The position numbers and the translations under genes were made by a program. The notes beneath the pieces were generated by a model, which did no database searches, was not told the DNA's origin, and worked only from the letters and a program-made list of their open reading frames with translations. From Sialis fuliginosa (taxonomy: Eukaryota > Arthropoda > Insecta > Megaloptera > Sialidae), in assembly GCA_961205875.1 (NCBI GenBank), contig OY540817.1, forward strand, positions 8,095,001-8,159,000: a stretch of 64,000 bases of DNA. Direction: 5' to 3'. This document shows, one piece after another, positions 13,701 through 25,148 of this stretch; position 1 is the stretch's first letter; the number at the start of each line of letters is the position of its first letter.

Positions 13701-13990
13701 TCAATCAAGCATTCTGAAAATTTTATACTTGAATTTTATTTATTTTATGTTCATATTCACGTTTGCATTATCCATCAATTAATTTATGACAAAAACGAAT
13801 ATTTTATGTAGTATAATTAGAATGTAATTTATGGTTACCTTTGAAAACATTAATTCAAAATACTGGCATTTCAAATATATATTGTTTACTTGAAATATGA
13901 GAGAAATAATTTTCAAGGAGTTGGGGGTGAGGGGATAAATAAACTTTTATACAATTATTTAATTTTAATTTAACAAATAAATTATTAATC
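10760..13990. other. gene-free stretch with one GC-richer island and repeat scraps
   Basis: Contents: the dispersed repeat at 11221-11280, the GC-richer island at 11505-11640, a CA run near 12240, and a possible hAT-like end at about 12717 (CAGTGTTCTTCAAACTG) with no partner. At about 13140-13300 there is a decayed repeat with the word GACAGACGGACGGACACGAA. Open frames are at most about 105 codons and none resembles a known family. Confidence 0.5.
11505..11640. other. GC-rich island, candidate exon or promoter
   Basis: This stretch is clearly richer in G+C and CpG than the AT-rich DNA around it, with words such as GACAGACGGGGGATGAGG, CAGAGCTGCTGGACGGAC and CTCTCTCGCGCG. A 105-codon frame on the minus strand crosses it, but its peptide is not recognisable and both flanks are low-complexity. 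No transposon ends were found around it. It may be a first exon, a promoter or an unrecognised repeat. Confidence 0.3.
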
Positions 13991-14467
13991 GTATTCGCTA
14001 TGGTCAGTGACCACTTTACCACCTATTAGATAAAACTTGAACCCTTCTCAAGTTCCCAAATAGCGATTTGAATTAAAATTTAGAAACATATTATTAATAT
14101 TATTTACCGTTCAATGTAAATGTACTATTAAAAAAGTCATTAGGAGTAAAGTGTGCATAACAAACGTAAATATTTTTTTAATTAATGGAGGTTAAGTTTA
14201 AATTTTTCATCCATATTTCTTTTACAGTTGCATTTTTTGGTAACAGATGAAAACTTAATGTTTTATTGGTTGAATTATTGTCACAATTTGATACAGCACA
14301 ACGTTTTAGTTTTTCTTTTATTCTTGATTGCATTTTAATAATTTTAATTACTTATTTACATAATTTTTATATTATATTTAAAAATTTCAAATCGCTGTTT
14401 GGGAACTTCAGAAGGTTTCAAGTTTTATCCGATTGGTGGCATAGTGGTCACTGACCATAACGAATAC
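13991..14467. mobile_element. MITE with about 80-bp terminal inverted repeats
   Basis: The left arm 13991-14071 (GTATTCGCTATGGTCAGTGA, then CCAC) and the right arm 14385-14467 are inverted copies along about 80 bases. They share GTATTCG(C/T)TATGGTCAG, ATAAAACTTGAA, GAAGTTCCCAAA-like and AGCGATTTGAA. The middle is AT-rich and non-coding. A target-site duplication could not be fixed, so the superfamily is open. Confidence 0.75.
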
Positions 14468-15685
14468 ATATTGCAATAATTTACTCGATTCAAAGAAGAG
14501 TGGGGGTTAAATGCCCCATTTCCTCTGGTTTGCGGACGATCCCATAGATAAGTTATTATTTTATAATTTATATTAATATATTTTTCTGTTTCAGGTAAAT
14601 GAAATTTGGATTTCAATTTGTAAGTGATAACATTTTATTTAATATTTTAAAATATACATTTTAATTATACGAGTTTTCTGAGAGATCTGAAATAAAGGCT
14701 GTTTTTAATGGTTTTTATGGTTCCGAAGAAACCCTATTAATCACTTCATTTGTAAAAAAAATGGTGGGGGGCACCATAGAGCTAAAGCTAAACAAAATAA
14801 TATATTTTTTTATCAAGGTATGTGGCATGTCAAAATGTAAATATCAATTAGAATTTGACCTTATTTTTTTTTTAAAGTAGCGCCAACAAGGGGCTTCAAA
14901 CAGTCTACGTACACAGTAGGTAATTTCGGAACCCTAATGACATATACCCTTGTATGTCTAAACTGATTTTTTTATACTAAATACAATTGTCCTAATAACA
15001 TACAATTGAAATCACCAATATGTTTATAAAATTGAAGAATTAAGCCGTTCGTTGTTAGGTAACTTTTGTTATTTTTCAAAATTGTTATTAGACGTAGATA
15101 TACTGAATTATAAAAGAAATCAGATTTATTTGTTGTGGAAAAACTAATCGAGTGTAATTTAAAAGCAAATAAATAAAAATTCTTTATCCTGCTGTCGAGC
15201 ATGTTAAATGCCATAAAAAATATTCGCATATATCACAAAAAGTAAAGTAAAAAAGCATGAATATTATTTATTAATTAATTACATACATCAATAAAAAACT
15301 TTTTTCCTGATTTTTCGTTTGTTTGTTAAGTGACTAATTTCAAGTTCATGTGTATTTTTTGATACAGTAAAAAATTGCGTATCTGTAAAACATTATCGAT
15401 TTCAGCTTTGCGGAATTTTTTTCGCAGACGGACACATAAGCAAATTATAAATTATGGCCCGATTGGCTGTACATATACATCAATATAGTAATACCGTTAT
15501 TGTACCGGCTGAATTATTACCCGGCGCGACGTCTGATGTAATTATCACAGAATTTTGAATGTAAAATGAGTGAAGTATATAAAACTGGATTGACGAATGT
15601 ATATTTGTATGAACATGAAAAAATTTAGAATGTGTTCCAAACTTTATGTAGGTATTTTTCAAATTCGTATTATGTATATAATTCT
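14468..15685. other. gene-free stretch
   Basis: No ORF of interest and no clear repeat boundaries. It contains purine and pyrimidine runs only. Confidence 0.5.
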
Positions 15686-15979
15686 TCTATACATACTAAT
15701 TTTATAAATGCGAAAGTGTGTCTGTCTGTTTTTTTACATTTTCACGGCTAAACTGCTGAACCGATCTTGATAAAAATTTGGCAGGGAGATAGCTTGCATC
15801 CTGAGGAAGGATATAGGGTACTTTGTATCCCGAAAAATTTATTAGATAAAAATTGGTGTGTGACATTTATTTATACAATGGGTTATATTTTTTTGACGGG
15901 GACATCTAGCGTGTAAATGCAAAACTAAAAACTTGTTTTATCGACTATATCATAACGAAGTAGTGCGGGTAACAGCTAG
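15686..15979 (+). mobile_element. Lep1-type Helitron, best-preserved copy
   Basis: It starts TCTATACATACTAATTTTAT and then AAATGCGAAAGTGTGTCTGT. It continues with CTGCTGAACCGATCTTGAT, GGCAGGGAGATAGCTTGCAT, CCTGAGGAAGGATATAGG, a GACATCTAGCGTG word, and GCGGGTAACAGCTAG, followed by T. Length about 294 bp; no coding capacity. Helitrons need no target-site duplication and none is seen. Copies are at 3504, 21659 and 52845, with a reverse copy at 27131. Confidence 0.85.
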
Positions 15980-17460
15980 TATAATGTAATATTAAATATA
16001 TATATAATAATATAATAAATAGAATGTCATATCAGGCATATTGCAATGTTTTTTAGAGCTCATATTTTCTGAATTTTCCGAATCAGAAATTTTAAATTAA
16101 TAAATACATATCAATGTTAGCTAATTACATTTTCCTCATTGTTTTTACTCTCGCAGTAATCACAGAATATGAAGGTATTTAATTACATATTTCAACACTG
16201 AATTCAAAATATTTCTGGAGCTTAAAGTATTTTGTTTCATATTATTTCATTATTATCTCAATTATATTCGTTATGTTTATTCATAAGTATGAAAAATGTG
16301 TCATTGAAATCGTTCTTTTGTGCGTAAGGTAGTTATTGCTATAAATAAAAAAAATTCTTTGTCTTGTTTAACAAAATTTTCTAGATACAATTATTATTTT
16401 TAAGGATATTTTTGAGATTTTTGATCCTCAAAGCTATGCAAAAATCACGGAAAAAGGTTAAAGTACCTACTCTAGCTTGAAAAGTGTAACAAGAGTTACT
16501 TTTTAGAGCCTTAAAAAATTTTATTTAAAAGAAAATTATAACTTTGGAACTATAATAGGGTTGTAATACCTTTTATATTATTATCGTAGGTGATAGTTTG
16601 TACAATTAATTAGTATGAAGTAAGATGGTGGTTTTAATCAATGTTTTAGTTTTATTCAGTTTCTTTATAATAACTAAGTACACAGTTATGTAAATATTAT
16701 TTAATTTTTTAAAATAAATAACGAAATAAAAAAAGGGTAGGCTTGTAACATGGACCGGGCTAAAGTACAGCCTAATAGATTATTTTTTTCAGTACATTAA
16801 TTAGTGTAAGTAACAATGATTTATTTGTATTCACCAAAATTTAGCATTGTTTTTAATTGCACTCACATTTTTGAAATTTTTAAGCTATTTTTGTTGTTAA
16901 ATTTTGGTTTCATTTTCTAGTGTTGACAGTTTGTACCTTGGGATACTTTGAAATGAGTTTTTAAATTATGATTTTTGACTAAACTATAAAATAAATTATA
17001 TTATAATTATTAGCTAGTAAAATAGATATATTATAGTGTATTTATTGCCCTGGCGAATGTTATGAATATAAAAATTGACCCAAGTTACAACATAAAAAAA
17101 GAAAATATCATAAAAATGCAATTCAATTTTTCGCAACATAAAATCGTAATTTAATTAATTGGCGTAATAATAGCGTCTAATGCAGCGGTTGCCAAACTAA
17201 TCGCCATGGGACCGCAATTTGAAAAAGGAAGATTTTCCAACGTACACAACACACACACACACATACACGCTCGCATTCACATATTCATTTTCACATGTAA
17301 TTAAGTGTATCTGCATGCTGCACACATCTCGGACACAGTTAATAAAGCACCACCAGACTCACCGTATACCAGTAAAATTACATTAGACTTACATGTACAT
17401 GTGTCTACGTGTGAGGCTGTGTATTTGTTCGTATTTGTATATGAATGTGAGGTTATGTAA
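15980..17460. other. gene-free AT-rich stretch with a CA microsatellite
   Basis: No protein-like ORF. A CA run lies at 17245-17268. At about 17185 the words CAGCGGTTGCCAAACT and GGGACCGCAATTTG resemble a hAT-type MITE end, but the other end was not found. Confidence 0.5.
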
Positions 17461-17660
17461 GACGAATTCTTTCGGGTTTTACTCGACTACGCGAAGCCAA
17501 AAGTAGGGTTATGGTTTTGACACTTTGTATGTATGTAAGTTCATATGTTTCCTCGCAGAACTTAAACTAGTTGACCGATTTCATTGGATTCGTCTTGCTT
17601 GATTTCGGGAGATAGACTACGGAAAATTCAAAATGACAGCCGTGAAACGCCATTTTGTTA
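17461..17660 (+). repeat. dispersed repeat with CGCGAAGCCAAAAGTAGGG
   Basis: The run CGACTACGCGAAGCCAAAAG followed by TAGGGTTATGG, TATGTATGTAAGTTCATATG and GATTTCGGGAGATAGACTAC resembles the tails of common lepidopteran retroelements. That is family-level memory; no search was run. There is no reverse-transcriptase coding here. It lies directly upstream of the TIR element at 17679. Confidence 0.45.
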
Positions 17661-17678
17661 TAGATGAAAAACAATGGG

Positions 17679-18086
17679 TGCGTTTAGCGAACGTCAGCGG
17701 CTGAGATGCTGACCAAATCGGTTTCGCTATACTTCCAACTGTTGAGTAAACAGGTCAGCGCAAAAAATTATCGTTGCGTCCGCGTCGGTCAGCTATTAGC
17801 TGGCTCTGACTTATTCATATTTAGATGTCAAAACGTTTTGGTTCGGTAAATTATTTTTGCGTTTTCTGAGTCGTTCTTGTTGGAAAAAAATAAATAAACC
17901 AATTTTTTAAAAGAATTTCGTTATTATGAACAACAGGCTCGTTCGTAGAAATGTTAGTTGTAATATTTATGTTTTTTGTGATACTATGACTGTAAGCTCA
18001 CGGTTTAGAGAATTTGAAGCAGTTGACTGTCAGCATACTCAGCATAGTTGACTGCTGACTTTCAACCGCTGAGCTCGCTCAACGCA
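17679..18086. mobile_element. TIR element with TGCGTT(T/G)AGCGA ends
   Basis: The left end TGCGTTTAGCGAACGTCAGC, then GGCTGAGATGCTGACC, pairs with the inverted right end around 18050-18086 (TGCGTTGAGCGAGCTCAGCG, then GTTGAAAGTCAGCAG). About 35-40 bases match imperfectly. The interior contains repeated GCTGAC/GTCAGC words and no coding. The target duplication is unclear, so it is left unassigned to a superfamily. Confidence 0.6.
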
Positions 18087-18376
18087 ATGTTTCATCAACT
18101 TCCATCAAGAAGAGTATTACAAACATACAAGTTTATAACACATATAGAAAACATTATTAAAAGGAAGAAGTTTTACAATCGTACGTTAAAAATGATACGG
18201 ACGAAAAATATGAAATTAATTTTTAGAGAAGTACGACTACGTCTGTTCAGTGAAACTTCATCCTTTTAAACTTGAAATAAACTAGAAGTTAGTATTATAA
18301 TACGTTCTGTATTAGGGGAGAGAGAAGGTGATCTTGCCAAAAATGATAAAAAATGGTGCTAAGCAATTGTGTTAAC

Positions 18377-18637
18377 TCATGTAGGAAATGCCAGCCTTGA
18401 CGATGGGCCTAATATTGGGTTGCCAGTGTTGCTTTTTCGATATTAGTCCCAGTCTATGTTAACCTTCAGATACCGAGTTTCGGTTACCTATTCTTTACCC
18501 AAAATCGGGCCAACTCTGGGCCAACCTTGATCTTGGCCGAGTTTTGAACGAAGTTATTATTTGTATCTTGGCCTAGTGTTGGCTAGCATTGGTACAAGCC
18601 TGGGCCATCCGTGGCCCCTTTGTAATTTCCTACATGA
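18377..18637. mobile_element. short MITE with TCATGTAGGAAAT ends
   Basis: TCATGTAGGAAAT at the left end and its exact complement ATTTCCTACATGA at the right end bound about 261 bp. The interior is unusual for this window: GC-richer, with recurrent GGGCCAA, TTGGCC and CCAACCTTGATC words, as though built from a short repeated unit. It is non-coding. No clean target duplication can be read. Confidence 0.65.
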
Positions 18638-20270
18638 AAACTTGCAGTATCGTAGGTAATGTTACATTCTAAAAAAAGGATAGTATAATATTATAATATA
18701 TAGTATAGTCGTGTATTTTTATTTTTTAATATATAGATAGAGTTCATCAATGAATTCTAAGTAATCAGACCCTAGAAATGATTGAAAACCACTCGCTTTG
18801 TATTCACATTACATACCAAATAATTAGAACACCGAAAACGCTTCACAAAAATCCAATTGGAGTATGAATGAACTGAAATGCGTCTTTAATCAAGCCAATC
18901 ACCGCGGGCAATATCAATTCAAACAGTGCACTTCCTGTAGCGCCTTTATCTATTAGAGAATTCCACCCCGAGTGTGTGCAATCGTTATAACAAAAGCCGC
19001 TCGGCCAGTGTAATTGTGGAGAGTGGTTGGCCCGGTGTCAGTCTCACACACATACACACACACACACACACTTACACATACACACACACATTCATACAAA
19101 AATCTAGAGTATATGGTAAGGTTGTTGCATTATGATATCACATGTCATAATCGATCTTTTTCTTCTAAACTACTTATTGCAAATATGATGAAAAGACATT
19201 CATTGTCAACATAGCCACCCATGACTCATTTTTTTATTATATTTCTTACATATAAAAATCTTTTTGTATTTATTAGTTTATTTTTTATCATATATTTTTT
19301 GAAATTAAAAAAAAAAATTTATGTAAAATTTAATTAAAAATTTTAAACGTAATTTCTAAAAAGCAATGTATGTCCCGTTTTTTAAATGAATTTTTCAATT
19401 AAATAAATAAAGAGAGCCAAAGCTGATAAGATGGGTTTTCCAAAAACTACGCCTTAAGTCGAAAATGTGAATTCTAGTCGATCGTTGTTTTCGAATTATT
19501 GGTTTTGGTCCTCCTTTTGAATATATAATTTTAATTATTTTACTTGAATCAAAAACTATACTTATTATAAAATACAATTTAAAATGTTTGTTGCAAACTG
19601 CAAAATATTATTCTGTTTGGAAGATGTTTGGGAAATGCGATTATTTAAATAAGGTAGGTACCAAATTAAATTTTTTTCCAGAAAATACAAAAACATAACT
19701 TATAAAGAATTTATATTATGAATAATTTAAAAAGTTTCTAGGAAAATAATGATAATTTTCTTCATAAAAATATTTTTCTGACAAAACAAATATGAATAAA
19801 TAACAAATTTCAATTACCAGATAAAATAAATATTAAAAAAATATATATCCGGTAAATGTTTTTCTCTTACTCTTAGCTTGACGTGACATTATAGTAAAGG
19901 AGCGTAGACAGCTCTTCTTTATCGATCCAATTTTTGAACGCAGCAACTAAAGTTGTCAACGCTTTCCTTGTCAATTTTATAACAATATAAAACATTCTGA
20001 AGTGAGCAGGTTGTCAAATTTTGTAATTAAATTATGAATGCTATGGACATTGAAATAATTAAATTTATAAATATTACACGTTATTTTAAATTATTTTTAG
20101 TATTTAAGTATTATATAATTATTTAAATATAGGCTGACTAACTAAATTAAATAAAAATAAAAAAATGTACCGATACATATTTGTCGGGGTTATGTCCGAA
20201 TATACCTACATAAAATAAAATAAATTGTTCCAAAATAAATTCCAAAACAAACATATAAATCCTCTATATG
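18638..20270. other. gene-free stretch with a CA microsatellite
   Basis: Contains the CA array at 19044-19091. Short open frames across the CA tract are low-complexity. The remainder is AT-rich and unassigned. Confidence 0.5.
19044..19091. repeat. CA microsatellite
   Basis: A nearly pure (CA)n run, interrupted by T at a few positions (CATACACACA, CTTACACATA). Confidence 0.9.
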
Positions 20271-20274
20271 TTCT

Positions 20275-20492
20275 ATGTGAATAACCTAAGTGACTTCTTA
20301 CATAATCTATTATTATCCTTGCCTGCTATGATTGGCCCATCAGCAACTTCCCATTCAATATTTGCTTCCTAAATCACATTTAATCTCACAAATACACGCA
20401 CAACACATATTCCAAATAAAAATAAACCACGAAGGAGCTCTCTGAAAAGGCTAAGCCAGCAGACAAAAATGTATGAAGAAGAAGAAGAAAAT
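20275..20492 (+). repeat. dispersed repeat, copy 1 of 2, with GAA tail
   Basis: CCTAAGTGACTTC, ATGATTGGCCCATCAGCAAC and TTCCCATTC are echoed at 56520-56690 by CCTAAGTGACCCC, GATGATCGGTCCAACAGTAA and CTTCCCAATCC. This copy ends in a GAAGAAGAAGAAG tail at 20473-20488, a common end of lepidopteran retroposons. It does not code. It could be the tail of a LINE or a SINE. Confidence 0.5.
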
Positions 20493-21231
20493 AAATTGTC
20501 ACGGAAGGAAATCGAATAAACAAAAAAAAATGCTACTGAAAATATTCTAGATTATTTTATATTTGTTTAACAATAATAAATTTACACTCCTTTCACTTTC
20601 CACACAATTCTCAAACAAGGAAATGAAACAAACAAATAATATACAATATAAAACGTTATCGGTCTTACATATAAAACAAAATGAGCTGAAAAACGCGTGG
20701 GTAGTCAAAACATTACTTTATCTTAAATCTATTGTTTGGTCGTAATCGATATACGTTGGCCCTCATATCTACCTATAATTTTGATTATGACAAAAGAGTG
20801 GTATTCTTGTATACTGTTCTTTTGTAGGCCTCATGCGGACTGTAAAATTAAAACCAACGGGGGTCCAAAGGTTGTTTTATAACTGGTCGAAGAACTACCT
20901 CAGCCCCTGTACGTGCGCAAAGTCGAAGGGCAGGTGTGAATTTATATTGATTTATTGTAAATAGAATTCTTTTGGAAATATATTTAAAGGGTTTATTTCG
21001 TCACGGATAAAATTGTAAATTGATTTTTTTGTAGCAGCTGAACAAATATAACATTTTAAACCTTCACTAATATACAAATAATAATAGATTTTTACAATGG
21101 GGATGTTTTAGTCCCTTTTTATATACTTTAAAATTTGATTTATATTATTTTTAAATACATTTATATTATTTCAAATTAGGTTTCAATACAAATGATAAAA
21201 TTACAGGTATTAATTAACACTAATATATGTA

Positions 21232-21619
21232 CAGTCACCTGCAGAACTCGTTTGGCACCCTAAAGGCTAGAATCGCTTACAACAGATTCCAAATTTAAAG
21301 ACAAACATCATCGGTTATCTTTTTCTATTAAGTTTAATATATTTAAATACTAAAATTCGGAATATCAAATATTTATCGCCACAAAATTTACGTATACAAT
21401 TTTCAATAAATTACATAATAATTGAATTGCACAAATATATATGAGTATTATTAAACGAAGAGTAGTTCTTTATCTAGCAAATGAATTTCAAAATATCTGT
21501 CTTTGATTGATACATGGAGAAATGATTTAAATATTATAATAATAAAATGGGAGGAGCCTACTAAGTTTGTGATAAACGAAAATGAATACAAATTGCAAGA
21601 CCATTAATGTAGGTGACTG
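21232..21619 (+). mobile_element. TA-flanked MITE (Tc1/mariner type), copy 1
   Basis: The ends are CAGTCACCTGCAG and, inverted, TAGGTGACTG, with TA directly on both sides (21230-21231 and 21620-21621), as expected for a Tc1/mariner target duplication. The body contains AATCGCTTACAACAGATTCC, ACAAACATCATCGGTTATCT and AAATGGGAGGAGCCTACTAA. The 389-bp copy at 26005-26393 is highly similar but inverted. A diverged third copy lies at 32563-33017. It is non-coding. Confidence 0.85.
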
Positions 21620-21658
21620 TACATGTTTATATAAAATCTGCAAGCTCTGTCTGCCCAA

Positions 21659-21976
21659 TCCATACTAAAATAATAAATGCGAAAGTGTGTCTGTTTATCT
21701 ATTTGTTACCTTTTCACGACTAAACCGCTGAACCGATCTTGATGAAACTTGGTAGGGAGATAGCTTGCATCCTCAGGAAGGACATATTCCGAAAAACTGA
21801 TTAGATAAAAAATGGGTATGTGACATTTGTGCGCGCGAAGGTTTTACATTTTGGCGTAAACATCTAGCGAGTAATGTTTTTTCGACTATCGTACAGAAAT
21901 CTGTATTATCTATCAGTATTGGTGTTGTTTTCACTAACTTAAATTCCATGCGAACGAAATCGCTGGTAACAGCTAG
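21659..21976 (+). mobile_element. Lep1-type Helitron
   Basis: It starts TCCATACTAAAATAATAAAT, has AACCGCTGAACCGATCTTGA, GGTAGGGAGATAGCTTGCAT and a GCGCGCGAAGGTTTTAC word, and ends CTGGTAACAGCTAG followed by T. The reading frame across it is a by-product of the repeat and not a gene. It lies 40 bp downstream of the MITE ending at 21619. Confidence 0.8.
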
Positions 21977-22007
21977 TGAGTCTATATAATTCATTTTGAT
22001 ACATTTT

Positions 22008-22326
22008 TTTTATTTGTATGTCTTTATTTCGACTTGATACGAAATCTGCTGATCCGATTTTGATGGAACTTTTAAAAAATCCTAAACACTAGAATTAGTT
22101 TAATGTATATGATAATTGATGTATGCCAGGTACCTACTAAGAATAGTATATTAAATGAAAAATATTCAACGAAAAATCAAATGTAGTTATTATTTTGTGA
22201 CGCATGTAGATACAATAAAATCATCACTTCGAACGTATTGGAGATATTATTATAGTGTCTACGTTTTTAGAACAACCAGTCACGCTGATTAAAATACACG
22301 CGGGCGAAACCGCGGGGAAATTCTAG
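22008..22326 (+). mobile_element. Helitron-like element with CG hairpin and CTAG end
   Basis: The 3' end reads CACGCGGGCGAAACCGCGGG, AAATT, CTAG. A CGCGG/CCGCG hairpin lies about 10 bases before CTAG at 22323-22326. The interior has GCTGATCCGATTTTGATGGA and CCTAAACACTAGAATTAG, shared with 45480-45590. The left end is uncertain. Confidence 0.6.
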
Positions 22327-23226
22327 AATGTATTGATTAGCAAAAAAAAAATAAGTTTTTTTAAAACAGTATTTGTTTTCTAATCAGTGTATAATTTGTT
22401 ATTTTTTTCTTTATTTATGTTAGTACTAAATTTTTGCGCACCTTTTAATTTCTTCATGAACATGGTTACATATTCTAGAATCCACCATTTTATCAGAATT
22501 TTGATAAATTCAATAGGAAAACGCGATGTGTTTTGTCGCATGTAATCAAAAAATAAAACCACCCAATTTATTAGAACACTTTTTTTATTTTCAGAAAACA
22601 TGCGATAGGTTTCGTAACATATTGAATTTTCACGTTTCTTTTCCGAAGTGCTACTAAAATAATTAAATAACTCAAAGGAATGTTATTAGTGAACACTGCA
22701 TGTGTTTTCCAAATTAAATAATTTCTAATTGTTATTCCCGCATTTACGTATTCATTGACACTTAATTAATATTCTATATTTGGCCAGTTCTGGGGCAATA
22801 TTTTAATTATAAGTAGGTACAAATCAAGTTTATATTCACAATTTTTCACATTTTTCTGTTTTAATTTGTAATACCTACGTTAAATTACTTTTAAATTTAA
22901 CTGTACAAGATGGTTGCGTTTATCTGTCTGTCGGTCTTGATATTGTAACTTAATTAACAACTGTAAATGACCGTAAATTATATTAAAGCAATATACCTGT
23001 TAATAACCAAGACTACGTTTTATGCGAAATATTAAAGAGTAGAAATAGATAAAATAAGTTTGTTGATGTGTTCTTTGGAGAAGTAAAGAAAACACATTTT
23101 TTAAAGTGCAATATATGAAAAATATGCATACGTTAGACGTTTCATACGAAATTATACGATTTAAATTGTTAACCCTTTTAGTTCCATACTGTGTTTTAAG
23201 TGATATTTGTACATAGACGTGGGAGA
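22327..23226. other. gene-free AT-rich stretch
   Basis: Only short AT-driven frames. Ends at the target duplication of the hAT-type element (23219-23226). Confidence 0.5.
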
Positions 23227-23842
23227 TAGACTTGTGTAGTTCACGAACGAAGTAGTTCAAAAGAGCGCTCTCACACGAGAACTAGAGGAACTAGTTCGTA
23301 TGCGCTCCACTCTTTTAGTTCAATAGTTTCCGATACACTTCAATACACTGTTCTAAAAATGAGATTGTACCATTTTTATGTTTAATAATTTACGTTTTCA
23401 ATACTTTATTACCAATTTTGAATTTATTTTACTAAAGATATATTATATTGAATTTTTTTACTTCACATGAATGCAATATGTCTGTCAAAAGTACGTGATT
23501 TTTATATTATTTTATGAAAATCAACAAAAAGGATTGTCACAGATTTTAATGAAATTTAAATATATATCGAGGGTTCGATTAAAAAAAAATATATACATTT
23601 AAAAATATTGATCTTGTCTATAAATTAATAACGAATTCAAAATTGCAGCAGTTTGCATTTCTATAGTTTGTTGAAAAAAATAATAGTACAAAATCCAATT
23701 TATCTAAATCAATAAATTTTGTCATTGTATAGTTCGGAAAAAAATTCTATGAACTAAAAGAACTAGAAGAACGAACTAGTTCATTAAAGACCACTGAACT
23801 ATAGGGAGTGCTCTTTGTTATGAACTAAAATGCCCAACTCTA
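23227..23842. mobile_element. hAT-type non-autonomous element with perfect 8-bp TSD
   Basis: GTGGGAGA occurs at 23219-23226 and again at 23843-23850, a perfect 8-bp target duplication as made by hAT transposases. The ends are TAGACTTGTGTAGTTCACG and, inverted, TAGAGTTGGGCATTTTAGTT. Both arms are rich in GAACTAG/ACTAGTTC words (GAGGAACTAGTTCGTATGCG; GAACGAACTAGTTCATTAAA). The 616-bp interior is AT-rich and non-coding. Confidence 0.85.
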
Positions 23843-23850
23843 GTGGGAGA

Positions 23851-24810
23851 GGCTTTTCGTACCGCACCTCCACCAGCTTACAGTATAGAATATCTATTTT
23901 AACTACGGAATACTAATACATCCATGTATGCGAATTTTTTATAATTACTTTAAATAAATTGACTTCGCAATTGTTTATGTACCTAATATCAGGTTCGTGA
24001 TTCCAGATTATTACAAAACAATAGGTACATTTACTTGCAGATATTGTAAATCATGTAACATACGTACAGTTTCGAGTTCATATTTGAAATGTATTAAATA
24101 TATATTGTATCTATTCACGATAGTTTTACAAACACAATATGTATTACATTCATGGTTACTGTCACAAGATTGTTTGATAAATGGCTAAAATTGCAAAATG
24201 CATTGTATAATATATTATACGTTCTTGTATGCTATTTATTTATGCACATTATACATATTTCGTTAAATACCATGTAGAATAATATTTTACCATTTTAGTA
24301 TTATTGTACATGATTAATATTTAAATACAGAGATTTTCTTTTAGTCGAAAAATGACATTTAAAAATAATTTTATTGATTGTAATCAGTTTTTAAATTTTT
24401 GTAAAGCTTTCATTGGATGTAAACAATTGTAGAAGGATCTAAATAATGAGAATCACTAATTCATAATGAATAGTCACTAGTTGAAATAGATAAAAGTATA
24501 TCACTATGAATTAGTACTAAGCTATGACAGAATCTAAGATTTTTATTTAATTTATTTTTGATTTAAAAAAAACTGGAGCAATTTAAAAACACGAATTCAT
24601 TATTTAATAAAGCATAAATAAATAGAAAATCATCACGTATGACAATAATCTCTTTATCATCCATAACCTAACTTCAATTTCTGTTACGAATATTTCAATT
24701 ATCATAGACTAATTTATGAAAGAATCGAAATTTATAAAAATTATTGCAAACACACTAAAAATTAATAGTGAATAGATTTTTCAATGTTTATATACATACA
24801 TATATTATAT
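23851..24810. other. gene-free AT-rich stretch
   Basis: No credible ORF and no recognised repeat. Confidence 0.5.
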
Positions 24811-25148
24811 AAATTAAATGTGTTTATTTTTTAGAGGTTTGGTCATTGGTTTTTTTTTTTTAAATATAAACATATTTCTTTAAAATATTATATTTCAGAC
24901 GTTTCGACCTTTGTTAGTCTTCAACAGTGTCTAAAAATTTGTTTTATAAAATATAAACATGTTTTACAGTAAAAACATTTCTTAATGTCAAATACGGTAA
25001 AACATGTCTATATTTTATAAAAAAATTTTAGACACTGATGAAGACTAACAAAGGTCGAAACGTCTGAAATATAATATTTTAAAGAAATATGTTTATATTA
25101 AAAAAAAAAACAATGATCAAACCTCTAAAAAATAAACACATTTAATTT
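24811..25148. repeat. fold-back palindrome with hammerhead-like core
   Basis: Arms 24811-24967 and 24996-25148 are inverted copies with a loop of about 28 bases. Each arm carries AAGACTAACAAAGGTCGAAA (plus strand at about 25042-25061, minus strand in the left arm). In the right arm it is preceded by CACTGATG and followed by CGTCTG. The order CTGATGA, short stem, GAAAC recalls the hammerhead ribozyme core known from Penelope-like elements, but a full three-stem fold is not visible. Not coding. Confidence 0.75.

Noticed and set aside
18810..18840. AAATAATTAGAACACCG, similar to a Tc1-type end
   Set aside because: Short, no CAGT terminus, no TA flank and no partner end.
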